DNA from: DASXRA01 sp036502575
Lineage (GTDB): Bacteria > Actinomycetota > Actinomycetes > Mycobacteriales > Jatrophihabitantaceae
DNA: 64,000 bases
Reading direction: 5' to 3'
Assembly (NCBI GenBank): GCA_036502575.1
Contig: DASXYL010000011.1
Span: 1 to 64,000, forward strand
The notes beneath the pieces are model-generated. The model had not been told where the DNA came from and searched no databases. It saw only the letters and a program-made list of their open reading frames with translations. The position numbers and the translations under genes were made by a program. This document shows, one piece after another, positions 1-7,671 of the stretch; positions within the stretch are counted from its first letter, which is position 1, and the number at the start of each line of letters is the position of its first letter.

Positions 1-408
1 GTCGTAGCTGCCGGACTCGCCGGTCGCGGCCAGGGTGGCGATGCGCGTGCCGTCGGCCAGCGCGGGCAGCAGATCGCGGCCGGCCGCGCCGTCCTCCGAC
101 GCGAGCAGGACATTGGTCGCGATGACCGCCGAGGCGAGGAACGGCGCGCAGAGCAAGGTGCGGCCCAGCTCCTGCGCGACGACCTGCAGCTCGGTGGCGC
201 CGAAGCCGCCGCCGCCGTACTCGGCCGGGACGGTGATGCCCGGCAGGCCGAGTTCGGCCGCCATGCGCTGCCACAGCTGCCGGTCGTAGCCCACGTCGGC
301 GGCCATGAGGCGACGCACCTCGGACTCGGGGGAGTACTTGGCGAGAAAGGCCCGCAGGCTCTCGCGCAACGCCTCGCGGTCGGCGTAGGTCGTCCTGAGC
401 CCGCTCAC
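1..408 (-). CDS. Acyl-CoA dehydrogenase, partial (N-terminal part)
   Basis: The reverse strand reads from a GTG at 408 off the left edge, giving 136 codons of an acyl-CoA dehydrogenase N-terminal helical domain. The protein begins VSGLRTTYADREALRESLR and carries the typical GLPGITVPAEYGGGGFGATE stretch seen where these enzymes enter the substrate-binding helices. The FAD and catalytic parts lie outside the window, so specificity cannot be judged. It is divergent from the crotonase and dehydrogenase genes at 519-3525, and the short AT-rich gap suggests a shared control region. Family-level call is safe; the pathway (fatty acid, steroid side chain or other acyl-CoA) is open. Confidence 0.85.
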   Translation of the reverse strand, partial: MSGLRTTYADREALRESLRAFLAKYSPESEVRRLMAADVGYDRQLWQRMAAELGLPGITVPAEYGGGGFGATELQVVAQELGRTLLCAPFLASAVIATNVLLASEDGAAGRDLLPALADGTRIATLAATGESGSYD

Positions 409-433
409 TGGCTACTCCGCTTCTCGGTCCGTC

Positions 434-464
434 GACTAATCAGTATGCTATATGAACTAATTAG
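434..464. promoter_or_regulatory. AT-rich divergent promoter/operator with CTAAT arms
   Basis: This is an AT-rich island in GC-rich DNA between two divergent acyl-CoA genes. It holds ACTAAT (435-440) and ACTAATTAG (456-464), the second containing the self-palindrome CTAATTAG, with a TATGCTATATG stretch between them that could supply a -10 box. The arms fit a dimeric TetR- or GntR-type operator controlling both directions. No regulator gene is adjacent, so the binding protein is unknown. Confidence 0.4.
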
Positions 465-518
465 CGTCACTCGATGGACTGCTACGGATCATTGTGGCGA
501 GCGCGGGATGGAGACGAC

Positions 519-1280
519 GTGCCGGAGAGCCGGGTGCTGCGCCACGACGCCGCCGGCGTGGCCACGTTGACGCTGAACCGCCCGGCGAAGCGCAACGCGC
601 TGGACGTCGACACGTTCCTCGCGCTCGAGGCGGAGCTCGACGCGCTGGAAGAGCAGGTCGACCAGGTCGGGGTCGTCGTCCTGCGCGGCGCGGGCCCCGG
701 CTTCTCGGCCGGCGCGGACATCTCCGGGCCGATCCGCAGCCCGCGCCGGCACTTCCAGGCGTCGGTGATCGAGCGTCTCGCGAACCTGCCGCAGCCGGTG
801 GTCGGCGTCGTGCACGGCTTCTGCTTCACGGGCGGGCTCGAGCTGGTGCTGGCCGCCGACCTGATCGTCGCGGCCGAGTCGGCCCGGTTCGCCGACACGC
901 ACGCCCGCTTCGGGCTGGCCGCCGGCTGGGGACTGACCCAGCGGCTGCCCCGTCGGGTCGGGGCGTACCGCGCCCGGGAAATGATGTTCACCGCCCGCGA
1001 GTACACCGGCCGGGAGGCCGAGGCGATGGGGCTGGTCAACCGCTGCGTCCCCGACGATCAACTCGACGCCGCCGTCGACGAGCTGGTCGGCGCGATCGTG
1101 GCCGGTTCCTGGTTCAGCCACCGCGAGCACAAGCAGACGTTGCTGCGCACCGACGGCCTGGCGCTGCGCGACGGTCTGGCCGACGAGGCCTACCGAACGA
1201 CCCGCGTCGGGCCGGACTTCGCCGACCGGGTCAAGGGTCTCTTCGGGTCGGCGGATGCGTCGGCGGCGTCCGAGCAATGA
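519..1280 (+). CDS. Enoyl-CoA hydratase/isomerase family protein
   Basis: A crotonase-fold protein of 253 residues. The oxyanion-hole motif FSAGADISGP and the second glycine motif GFCFTGGLELVLAADL are clear, followed by the usual FADTHARFGL and QRLPRRVG segments. The first catalytic glutamate position (GGLEL) is kept, but the second, normally in a PE..LG..PG motif, is not obvious (HARFGLAAGWG). It may therefore be an isomerase, hydrolase or atypical hydratase. An in-frame ATG exists at 474, but GTG at 519 has a GGAG seven bases upstream and is preferred. The stop overlaps the ATG of the next gene by four bases, so the two are probably co-translated. Confidence 0.85.
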   Translation: MPESRVLRHDAAGVATLTLNRPAKRNALDVDTFLALEAELDALEEQVDQVGVVVLRGAGPGFSAGADISGPIRSPRRHFQASVIERLANLPQPVVGVVHGFCFTGGLELVLAADLIVAAESARFADTHARFGLAAGWGLTQRLPRRVGAYRAREMMFTAREYTGREAEAMGLVNRCVPDDQLDAAVDELVGAIVAGSWFSHREHKQTLLRTDGLALRDGLADEAYRTTRVGPDFADRVKGLFGSADASAASEQ

Positions 1281-2365
1281 CCGGTCCGGAGACGTCGGCG
1301 TCGGCCGCCGAGACCGACGAGCTGCGGCGGGTCGTCCGCGAGTTCGCCGCCGAGACGTTCCCGAGCAGCGAGCTGCGCGCCACGGACTACTCGGCGTCCG
1401 CCTGGACGGCCCTGAGCAGCTCGCTCGGCCTGACCGGCATCGGCATCCCGCAACGGCACGGCGGCGCTGGCTACTCGTTCACCGAGCTCGGCGTCGTGGT
1501 CGAGGAGCTGGGCGCCGCGCTCGCGCCGGTGCCGTTCCTGTCCACGGTCTGCGCCGCGGCGGCGATCGTGGCGGGCGGGGACGAGGCGGCACAAGCCGAG
1601 CTGCTGCCCGAACTGGCCAGTGGCGCCACCGTCGGCGTTCCCGTCCTGCGCGGCGCGGTGGCGGCCCATCGAGCGGCGGCCGGCTGGACGCTCGACGGGC
1701 TCGTGCCGCACGTCCCGGACGGCGCACGGGCGGCATTGTTCGTGGTAGCCGCCAACGCAGCGGAGGGGCCGGCGCTCTTTGCGGCCCGGGTACCAGAACG
1801 CGGAGTCACGGTGCGACCGCGCAACGCCCTCGACGCGACGCGACCACTGGCCGCCGTCGAGTTCGCGGCCGCACCGGCCCGATTCATCGGGATCGGCCCA
1901 TCCGCGCTGCAGTTGGCCGCCGACCTGCAGCTCGCGGCGCTGGCCTGCGAGCAGATCGGCGGTACGGCGCGCTGCCTCGACCGGACCGTCGACTACGTCA
2001 AGACCCGGGTGCAGTTCGGGGTGCCGATCGGCTCGTTCCAGGCGGTCAAACACCGTTGCGCCGACCTGCTCGTCGAGCTCGAGGCGGCCCGCTCGATCGC
2101 CTACCACGCGCGCGATGCCGTGGCCGCGGCCTTCGCCGGGGCAGACGCGGGCTCGCACGCCGCCGTGGCGGCCGCCGCGGCGTGGTGCGCGCAGACCTAC
2201 GTCCACGCGGCGCAGGAGACGATCCAGCTACACGGCGGGATCGGCTTCACCTGGGAGCACGACGCCCACCTGCACCTGCGCCGGGCCCGATCCGACCAGC
2301 TGCTGTACGGGACGCCCCGCGAGCATCGGCGCGAGCTGGTCGTGGCGACGGGGTTGGCTGGATGA
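1277..2365 (+). CDS. Acyl-CoA dehydrogenase family protein (362 aa)
   Basis: Acyl-CoA dehydrogenase-like protein starting at ATG 1277, overlapping the preceding stop. It has the N-terminal helical part with GIGIPQRHGGAGYSFTELG, a rather diverged middle beta domain, and a well-conserved C-terminal part with TRVQFGVPIGSFQAVKHRCAD and QLHGGIGFTWEHD. Together with the next gene, which overlaps it by four bases, it resembles the paired dehydrogenases of mycobacterial steroid side-chain degradation, where two different subunits form an alpha2beta2 enzyme sharing FAD. That pairing is an inference from layout. Substrate is unknown. Confidence 0.85.
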   Translation: MTGPETSASAAETDELRRVVREFAAETFPSSELRATDYSASAWTALSSSLGLTGIGIPQRHGGAGYSFTELGVVVEELGAALAPVPFLSTVCAAAAIVAGGDEAAQAELLPELASGATVGVPVLRGAVAAHRAAAGWTLDGLVPHVPDGARAALFVVAANAAEGPALFAARVPERGVTVRPRNALDATRPLAAVEFAAAPARFIGIGPSALQLAADLQLAALACEQIGGTARCLDRTVDYVKTRVQFGVPIGSFQAVKHRCADLLVELEAARSIAYHARDAVAAAFAGADAGSHAAVAAAAAWCAQTYVHAAQETIQLHGGIGFTWEHDAHLHLRRARSDQLLYGTPREHRRELVVATGLAG

Positions 2366-3525
2366 GCGGCGCCGACCGGGCCGACCTCGACCGGTTCCGC
2401 GACCAGCTGCGCGGCTTTCTCGCCGAGCACCATCCCGGTCGCAGCCCGAAGGGGTCGCGCCGCGAACGGACCGACTGGCAGCGGGCCTGGAGCACCACCC
2501 TCTACGACAACGGCTGGGCCGGGCCGAGCTGGCCGGTGCGCTACGGCGGGATGGATCTCGATCTCGACCATCAGCTCGTCTACTACGAACAGATCGCGCA
2601 GGCGCGGGTGCCGGCCCACCCCGGCAACGGGCCGTCGATCGCCGGGCCCACGATCATCCGGTACGGCACGGACGAGCAACGCGATCGGTTCCTGCGGCCG
2701 ATGCTGCGCGGCGACACGGTGTGGGCGCAGGGTTTCTCCGAGCCGGACGCCGGGTCTGACCTGCCAGCGCTGCGGACCCGGGCGCGCCACGACGGCGACG
2801 AGTACGTCGTGACCGGCCAGAAGGTCTGGAGCAGCAATGCCGACGTCGCCGACTGGTTGTTCGCCCTCGTGCGCACCGGTTCGCAGGAGGCGCGCGCCGA
2901 CGGCATCAGCTACCTGCTGCTCGAGCTGGCCACGCCGGGCATCACGGTCCGCCCGATCAGGGACCTGGCCGGCGGCACGCACTTCTGCGAGGTGTTCCTC
3001 GACGACGTGCGGGTGCCCGTGGCCAACCGCATCGGCGCCGAGAACGGCGGCTGGGCGATCGCGCGCACCAGCCTCGGCCACGAGCGGGCGACCCGAGCCC
3101 TCAGCCAGGCTGCATTGTTCCGCCGAGTGTGGGACGACCTGGTCGCGGTGCTGCGCGAGCGCGACGCGCTGGCCGACGAGGTGGCCCGCGACCGGGCGGC
3201 CCAGCTGGAGGTCCGCGTCCGGATCATGCAGCTCACCGCGCAGCGCACGATCGACCACATCCGCACTACCGGCGAGCCCGGCGCCGGGTCGTCCACGTCG
3301 CGGCTCTACCAGAGCCTGCTGGAACAGGACCTGTACGAGCTGGCGATGGAGCTGCTCGGCCCGGACGCGGTGCTGCTCGACGCCGAGGCCGGTGCCGTGC
3401 AGGGCGGGCGGTGGGTCGTCAACTACCTGCGCAGCCGCGCGGCGACGATCGGCACCGGCACCGCGGAAATCCAGCGCAACACCATCGCCGAGGGCGTGCT
3501 GGGCCTGCCGAAGACGGCGCGTTGA
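2362..3525 (+). CDS. Acyl-CoA dehydrogenase family protein (387 aa)
   Basis: Full-length acyl-CoA dehydrogenase of 387 residues beginning MSGADRADLDRF at an ATGA overlap with the previous gene. It has the first family signature QGFSEPDAGSDL and the C-terminal signature GTAEIQRNTIAEGVLGLP. The N-terminal part contains GPSWPVRYGGMDLD, typical of the steroid/bile-acid type of actinobacterial dehydrogenases. With the preceding smaller homologue it probably makes a heteromeric dehydrogenase acting with the crotonase upstream. The gene ends seven bases before the convergent CoA-transferase gene, and no clear terminator is visible between them. Confidence 0.88.
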   Translation: MSGADRADLDRFRDQLRGFLAEHHPGRSPKGSRRERTDWQRAWSTTLYDNGWAGPSWPVRYGGMDLDLDHQLVYYEQIAQARVPAHPGNGPSIAGPTIIRYGTDEQRDRFLRPMLRGDTVWAQGFSEPDAGSDLPALRTRARHDGDEYVVTGQKVWSSNADVADWLFALVRTGSQEARADGISYLLLELATPGITVRPIRDLAGGTHFCEVFLDDVRVPVANRIGAENGGWAIARTSLGHERATRALSQAALFRRVWDDLVAVLRERDALADEVARDRAAQLEVRVRIMQLTAQRTIDHIRTTGEPGAGSSTSRLYQSLLEQDLYELAMELLGPDAVLLDAEAGAVQGGRWVVNYLRSRAATIGTGTAEIQRNTIAEGVLGLPKTAR

Positions 3526-3532
3526 CGGCGAT

Positions 3533-4759
3533 TCACAGCTGCGTGGCCCACGCGGCGCTGCCACTCAGGCTGAGGTCGACCACCGCCGAGACCCCCGCCC
3601 GGAGCAGGGCCGTGGTGGCGACGGCGGCGAGCAGCCCGGTCAGGGGATCGGCAACGGCATCGCCGACGAAGGCCGGTCGCGATCCGTCCCACGCAACGAG
3701 GCCCCCGGCGGCCGCGGCGTCGTCGCCGAAGGCCACTCGATGCGGCTGGGCCGGGCCGTGCCCGGTGATCCGTACCCACACCCGCGGACGGTCGTCGCGC
3801 TGGATCACCTCGGCCGGCCCGCCCAGCTCGACCAGCGCGCGCGGGCGGCTCGCCTCGATCACCACGTCCGCGTCGGCCAGCCTGCGACGTAGTTCCTCGC
3901 GGCCGTCGGCGGAGCGAAAGTCCAGCCGGCACAAGGTCGATCCGGCGTGCAGCGCTTGGTAGAAGCTCGGCATCCCGGTCCGCGCCGCGTCCGGCCGGTG
4001 CCCGTCCTCGACGTCCACCACCTCGGCCCCCGCGAGCGACAACAGATGCGCGGCCAGCGGTGCGGCCCACAGCGCGCCGAGGTTGACGACCCGGATCGGC
4101 CGGATGCCGCGCGGCCTGGCCGGCCGCAGCGCGATGTCCCAAGGCGAGCCGGGCGTCGTCGTCTCGGCGACCCGGGCGGCGGGCAGGCCGAGGAGAACCG
4201 CCCGGTCGATCACGTCGGCGACCTTCGCCGCTGCCGACCACCGCTCGACGGCCGCCCACGGATCGCCCGACACCTGCGCCTCGACGAGCGCCGGCAGCAG
4301 CTCCTGGTCGCTCGGCCGGGCCAGGTTGAGTGCCCACCAGCCGTCGGCCGCCCGCAGCAGCCGCGCGGCCCCGCCGAGGGATGTCGTCCCGGCTCGCCGT
4401 CCGGGCAGGAACGCCAGTCGGTGCGCCAGGATCGCCGGGCCGTCGACCCGCACCGGCGGGCCGGTCAGCGCCGACAGCAGCTCGAAGGCCAGGGCGGCGG
4501 CGCGGGCCACCGTTGCCGGCGATCCGGTCGGGCGGCCCGAAACCGCGGCGAGACCGGAGTGTTCCCAGTCGGTCGCCGCGTCGCCCGGTTCGGCCGAGAC
4601 GAGACGGTCGCCGTGCCGGAGCGCGACGTGCGGGTCGTCGCCCGCCGTCACCGTCGCGCCGAGCAGCGCGAGCAGGCGGCCGGCCTCAGCCGCCGCCGGC
4701 CACGACGCGGCGGCCACGCCCAACCCCGCCAGCGGCAGTGCCCCGCCCGACCCGGTCAT
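3533..4759 (-). CDS. Class III CoA-transferase (CaiB/BaiF family)
   Basis: A 408-residue protein starting at ATG 4759 (MTGSGGALPLAGLGVAAAS). Longer in-frame extensions run into the hairpin repeats and have no support. The first 200 residues are alanine-rich and diverged, while the second half carries the family hallmark IRVVNLGALWAAPLAAHLL followed by GAEVVDVEDGHRPDAARTGMP and SFYQALHAGSTLCRLDFRS. In the second motif the Asp expected as CoA-thioester nucleophile in active enzymes is not certain. The context of acyl-CoA dehydrogenases and crotonases suggests activation of a carboxylic acid to its CoA ester by transfer. Convergent with the dehydrogenase gene to its left. Confidence 0.8.
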   Translation of the reverse strand: MTGSGGALPLAGLGVAAASWPAAAEAGRLLALLGATVTAGDDPHVALRHGDRLVSAEPGDAATDWEHSGLAAVSGRPTGSPATVARAAALAFELLSALTGPPVRVDGPAILAHRLAFLPGRRAGTTSLGGAARLLRAADGWWALNLARPSDQELLPALVEAQVSGDPWAAVERWSAAAKVADVIDRAVLLGLPAARVAETTTPGSPWDIALRPARPRGIRPIRVVNLGALWAAPLAAHLLSLAGAEVVDVEDGHRPDAARTGMPSFYQALHAGSTLCRLDFRSADGREELRRRLADADVVIEASRPRALVELGGPAEVIQRDDRPRVWVRITGHGPAQPHRVAFGDDAAAAGGLVAWDGSRPAFVGDAVADPLTGLLAAVATTALLRAGVSAVVDLSLSGSAAWATQL

Positions 4760-4785
4760 CCCGCAAGGGTGCCAGCTACTCGCAA

Positions 4786-4830
4786 GTTGTCCGCGCTTCG
4801 TGATGTGGGGGCGCTTCCAAGCGCGGACGA
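4786..4830. repeat. Hairpin repeat, copy 1
   Basis: A 45-base unit with perfect 10-base arms GTCCGCGCTT (4789-4798) and AAGCGCGGAC (4819-4828) around a 20-base loop holding GTGGGGGCGC. It sits between divergent genes (starts 4759 and 4970) and is matched by a second unit 93 bases downstream. A shorter alternative hairpin (GCGCTT/AAGCGC, 4811-4824) could form inside it. It looks like a REP-type palindromic element, not a terminator: no T-tract follows. Confidence 0.75.
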
Positions 4831-4878
4831 GTTCGCGGGTGGGATGAGGTGAGCCGATCCTGGTGAGTGCAGCCCCGA

Positions 4879-4923
4879 GTTGTCCGCGCTTTGCGGTGTG
4901 GGGGCGCGTCCAAGCGCGGACGA
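4879..4923. repeat. Hairpin repeat, copy 2
   Basis: Second copy of the unit at 4786, in the same orientation, with the same arms (4882-4891 and 4912-4921) and a 20-base loop. The loop differs from copy 1 at a few positions while the arms are identical, which suggests the folded form is what is conserved. The pair lies just upstream of the crotonase ATG at 4970. Confidence 0.75.
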
Positions 4924-4969
4924 CTCGCTCAGACCCAGGCAACGAATCTCGGGACCCTACTGTGTAGCC

Positions 4970-6013
4970 ATGCTGGACGTCGAGCGACTGGCTGCCGCCG
5001 AAGCCGTGCCGGGGCGCGGCGAGCTCGACCCAGCCATGAGCCCGTCCGGTGAGCCGAGCCGCGTCCTCGCCGCCGTCGACCTCGACACGGCGGACGGACT
5101 ACCCGACCGGGTCGTGACCGCGGCGGCCCAGCGCCTGCACGCCGCCGGCGCGATCGTGATCGGCCTCGCCCGGCACCGGCCGCCCGACGTCCTGGCCGAC
5201 GCCGTGGACCTCGTCCTGGCCGACCGTGAGCTGCCCGCCGATCGCCGCTACGTGCCCGTCGACGATCCGGAGGGCGCGCTGGAGCAGGTGACGGCGGCCG
5301 CGCTCGCCCAACCGCGCGCCGCGCTGACCCTGGCCTGGCTGCTGCGCGGGCATGACCGGCGCTCGATCGCCGACGGCCTGCGCGCCGAGTCGGCGGCGTA
5401 CTCGATGCTGCTCGCCGGGCCGGACTTCGCCGGGTGGCTGCGTCGACGCGGACCGGCGCGCGAATCCGACCCCGGCGAGCGGGTCCGCGTCGAGCGAGAC
5501 GACGACGGCCTGCGCGTGACGCTGACCCGCGCGGGACGCCGCAACGCGATGGACGCCGGTATGCGCCGCGCCCTGGTCGATGCGTTCGAGTTGGCTGCCG
5601 CTTTGCCGGAACTCGCCGTCGAATGGCGGGCCGAGGGGCCGTCCTTCTCCGCCGGCGGGGATCTCGACGAGTTCGGGTCGGCGCCCGATGTCGCCACCGC
5701 GCACCTGGTCCGCGTGCTGAACAGTCCGGCGGCCGCGCTCGAGCCGATCCGGCACCGCGTGACCGCCTACGTGCACGGGGGCTGCGTGGGCGCCGGCGTG
5801 GAGATCCCGTCGTTCGCGGGGCACGTGGTCGCGGCGCCGGACGCGATGTTCTCGTTGCCGGAACTGGCGATGGGCCTCATCCCCGGCGCCGGAGGCACGG
5901 CCGGGATAGCGCGCCGCATCGGTCGTCAACGCACCGCCTGGTTGGCGCTCACCGGCGATCGGCTGGACGCCCCCACCGCGCTCGGCTGGGGCCTGGTCGA
6001 TGCGCTCGGGTGA
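4970..6013 (+). CDS. Crotonase-family protein with ~165-residue N-terminal extension
   Basis: A 347-residue protein starting at ATG 4970 (MLDVERLAAAEAVPGRGE). An upstream in-frame start at 4880 would lie inside a hairpin repeat and is rejected. Residues from about 175 form a crotonase domain: RAGRRNAMDAGMRRAL, oxyanion motif FSAGGDLDEFG, GGCVGAGVEIPSF, and LPELAMGLIPGAGGTAGIARR, which keeps the Glu of the PE motif. The first ~165 residues look like a weak duplicate of a crotonase N-terminal half (VIGLARHRPPDVLADAVDLVL) without its motifs. Such tandem forms are known in actinobacteria. The stop overlaps the next gene by 14 bases. Function beyond acyl-CoA hydration or isomerisation is not assignable. 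Confidence 0.78.
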   Translation: MLDVERLAAAEAVPGRGELDPAMSPSGEPSRVLAAVDLDTADGLPDRVVTAAAQRLHAAGAIVIGLARHRPPDVLADAVDLVLADRELPADRRYVPVDDPEGALEQVTAAALAQPRAALTLAWLLRGHDRRSIADGLRAESAAYSMLLAGPDFAGWLRRRGPARESDPGERVRVERDDDGLRVTLTRAGRRNAMDAGMRRALVDAFELAAALPELAVEWRAEGPSFSAGGDLDEFGSAPDVATAHLVRVLNSPAAALEPIRHRVTAYVHGGCVGAGVEIPSFAGHVVAAPDAMFSLPELAMGLIPGAGGTAGIARRIGRQRTAWLALTGDRLDAPTALGWGLVDALG

Positions 6014-7322
6014 CGACGCCGCGCGGCCCTGGTTGTTGCGCCGCGTGACGGTCGCCGGCGAGCTCGTCGACTGCCGTCTCGCCGACGGCGTGATCGCCGC
6101 GATCGGTCCGGAACTGCTGGTGGAACAAGGGGAAACGGTATTCAACGCCGACGGTGGCGCATTGCTGCCCGGCCTGGCCGACCACCACGTCCACCTGTTC
6201 GCGTCGGCCGCGGCCGCCGGATCGCTGGATCTCGGCGGGGGTCCGATAGCCCAGGCGCCCGACGATCCGGGTACCGGCTGGCTGCGGGTGATCGGTTGCG
6301 GCGACGAGCCGGATCGGCGCGCGCTCGATCGCCGTTGGCCGCACCGTCCGGTCCGGGTCCAGCACCGCAGCGGCGCAACGTGGACGCTGAACACCGTGGC
6401 CATCGGGCGGCTCGCCGACGGGCTGTCCTCCGAGGAACGTCGCACCGGCGTCCTGTGGCGGTCGGACACCCGGCTGCGTCGGCTACTGCGCACCTCGATC
6501 GACCCTGATGCGCTGGCCGGGCTCGGCGCGAGACTCGCCGGGTACGGCCTGACCCAGCTGACCGACGCCACCCCCGACCTCGACGCGCGCGCGCTGGCGA
6601 CGTTGCGGGCGGCGCTACCCCAACACGTCGCGTCACTCGGTCCGGCCGACGCGACGATGCCGGCCAAGATCGTCGTCGCGGACTCGGAACTGCCCACGCT
6701 CGACGCACTCACGGCCGGGGTGCGCGATCACCACGAGGCCGGCTGCGCGGTGGCGATCCACGCGGTCAGCGCGGTGGCCCTGGCGTTGACGATCGCCGCT
6801 TTGCGCGGGGCCGGCGCCGTACCAGGCGATCGGATCGAGCACGCCGCGGTGTGCGACGACTCGGCCGCCGACCAGCTGGCCCAGCTGCACGTCGTCGTCG
6901 TGACCCAGCCCGGCCTGGCCGTCCGGCACGGCGCGCGGTACCTCGCGGACAGCGAACCGGCCGAACGGCCCGGGCTGTGGCGCTACGCGGGCTTGCTGCG
7001 CGCCGGAGTGTCCGTCGCCGTCAGTAGCGACGCGCCGTACGGACCGCCCGATCCGTGGGCGACGATCCGGGCCGCGACCACCCGGCGGCTCGACGACGGT
7101 GCCCCAATCGGCGCGCCGGAGGCGGTGCCGCCCGAGACGGCCTTGGCGACCATGCTCACCGAGCCGCGGTCGCCGGCCGGCCCGGCTCGCCCGATCGCCG
7201 TCGGCGCGCCGGCCGATCTGTGCGTCCTGCGCCGACCCGTGCGCGAGGCGCTGGCCCAGGTGGTCGACGACGGGGGCAACCCCGTGGCCGCCACGTTCGT
7301 CGCCGGCGTCCGGCGCGCCTGA
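6000..7322 (+). CDS. Amidohydrolase family protein (YtcJ/imidazolonepropionase-like)
   Basis: A 440-residue metal-dependent hydrolase of the amidohydrolase superfamily. The N-terminal HxH metal site is in LLPGLADHHVHLF (residues 63-65). Later metal and catalytic positions appear as AIHAVSA, DRIEHAAV and SSDAPYGPPDPW. The C-terminus returns to a small beta domain (IAVGAPADLCVLRRP), as is usual. It matches the amidohydrolase-3 subgroup that cleaves N-acyl or cyclic amide bonds. It overlaps the crotonase gene by 14 bases and so is probably in one operon with it. This hints that the acyl-CoA pathway starts from an amide or ring-containing compound, which is inference only. Confidence 0.8.
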   Translation: MRSGDDAARPWLLRRVTVAGELVDCRLADGVIAAIGPELLVEQGETVFNADGGALLPGLADHHVHLFASAAAAGSLDLGGGPIAQAPDDPGTGWLRVIGCGDEPDRRALDRRWPHRPVRVQHRSGATWTLNTVAIGRLADGLSSEERRTGVLWRSDTRLRRLLRTSIDPDALAGLGARLAGYGLTQLTDATPDLDARALATLRAALPQHVASLGPADATMPAKIVVADSELPTLDALTAGVRDHHEAGCAVAIHAVSAVALALTIAALRGAGAVPGDRIEHAAVCDDSAADQLAQLHVVVVTQPGLAVRHGARYLADSEPAERPGLWRYAGLLRAGVSVAVSSDAPYGPPDPWATIRAATTRRLDDGAPIGAPEAVPPETALATMLTEPRSPAGPARPIAVGAPADLCVLRRPVREALAQVVDDGGNPVAATFVAGVRRA

Positions 7323-7356
7323 CGCCCGATACCTGGCTCGCGGGCCACGGCAATAC

Positions 7357-7379
7357 AGTTAACTCAGTTTGCCAAACTG
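7357..7379. promoter_or_regulatory. Adjacent palindromes AGTTAACT and CAGTTTGCCAAACTG
   Basis: Two adjoining palindromes: AGTTAACT at 7357-7364 and the perfect 15-base CAGTTTGCCAAACTG at 7365-7379. They sit 17 bases before the start of the folP remnant at 7397 and behind the amidohydrolase. The form is typical of a TetR- or MarR-family operator. As the gene it precedes is broken, the site is either a relic or serves the membrane-protein gene at 7672. Confidence 0.45.
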
Positions 7380-7396
7380 GAGATCGGACCGTTCGA

Positions 7397-7598
7397 ATGC
7401 CAGACGTCGACGCACTGCGTATCGGCGGGCGATGCTTCGGCCCCGGTCGGTTGGCGGTGATGGCGATCGTGAATCGGACGGCGGACTCGTTCTACGACCC
7501 GGGGGCCACCTACATCCGGACGTGACGACCGGCGTGCTCGACCGCACGATCGCGCTGGCGAGCGCCCGGTCGCGCGGGCCGTGCGCGGGCTGGCCTGA
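7397..7598 (+). pseudogene. folP: folP-like dihydropteroate synthase remnant (both ends, middle deleted)
   Basis: Starting at ATG 7397 the frame encodes 42 residues containing LAVMAIVNRTADSFYDPGATY, the pterin-binding N-terminal signature of dihydropteroate synthase (usually MxIxNxTPDSFxD). It stops at 7525. About 40 bases later a different frame ends GERPVARAVRGLA at the TGA 7596-7598, which resembles the C-terminus of actinobacterial FolP2 proteins. Roughly 230 codons between are missing. Read together this is a gene that lost its core by internal deletion and then slipped frame. The C-terminal match is from memory of the family and less certain than the N-terminal one. It cannot make an active enzyme. 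Confidence 0.7.
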
Positions 7599-7671
7599 GC
7601 GGCCACCCGTCCGGCCACGGCCGAGTGCTCACCGGCCGTGACGGTCACAGCGGATCAGTGGCGCTAGTGTC

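Noticed and set aside
489..1277. Long minus-strand frame under the first crotonase
   Set aside because: Arg/Gly/Ala-rich composition without any family motif; it is a GC-codon shadow of the plus-strand gene.
3423..4337. Overlapping minus-strand frame in the CoA-transferase region
   Set aside because: Low-complexity arginine-rich translation; the CaiB motifs are all in the frame at 3533-4759.
4880..4969. Upstream in-frame start for the second crotonase
   Set aside because: It would place the N-terminus inside hairpin repeat copy 2; ATG 4970 gives a natural start.
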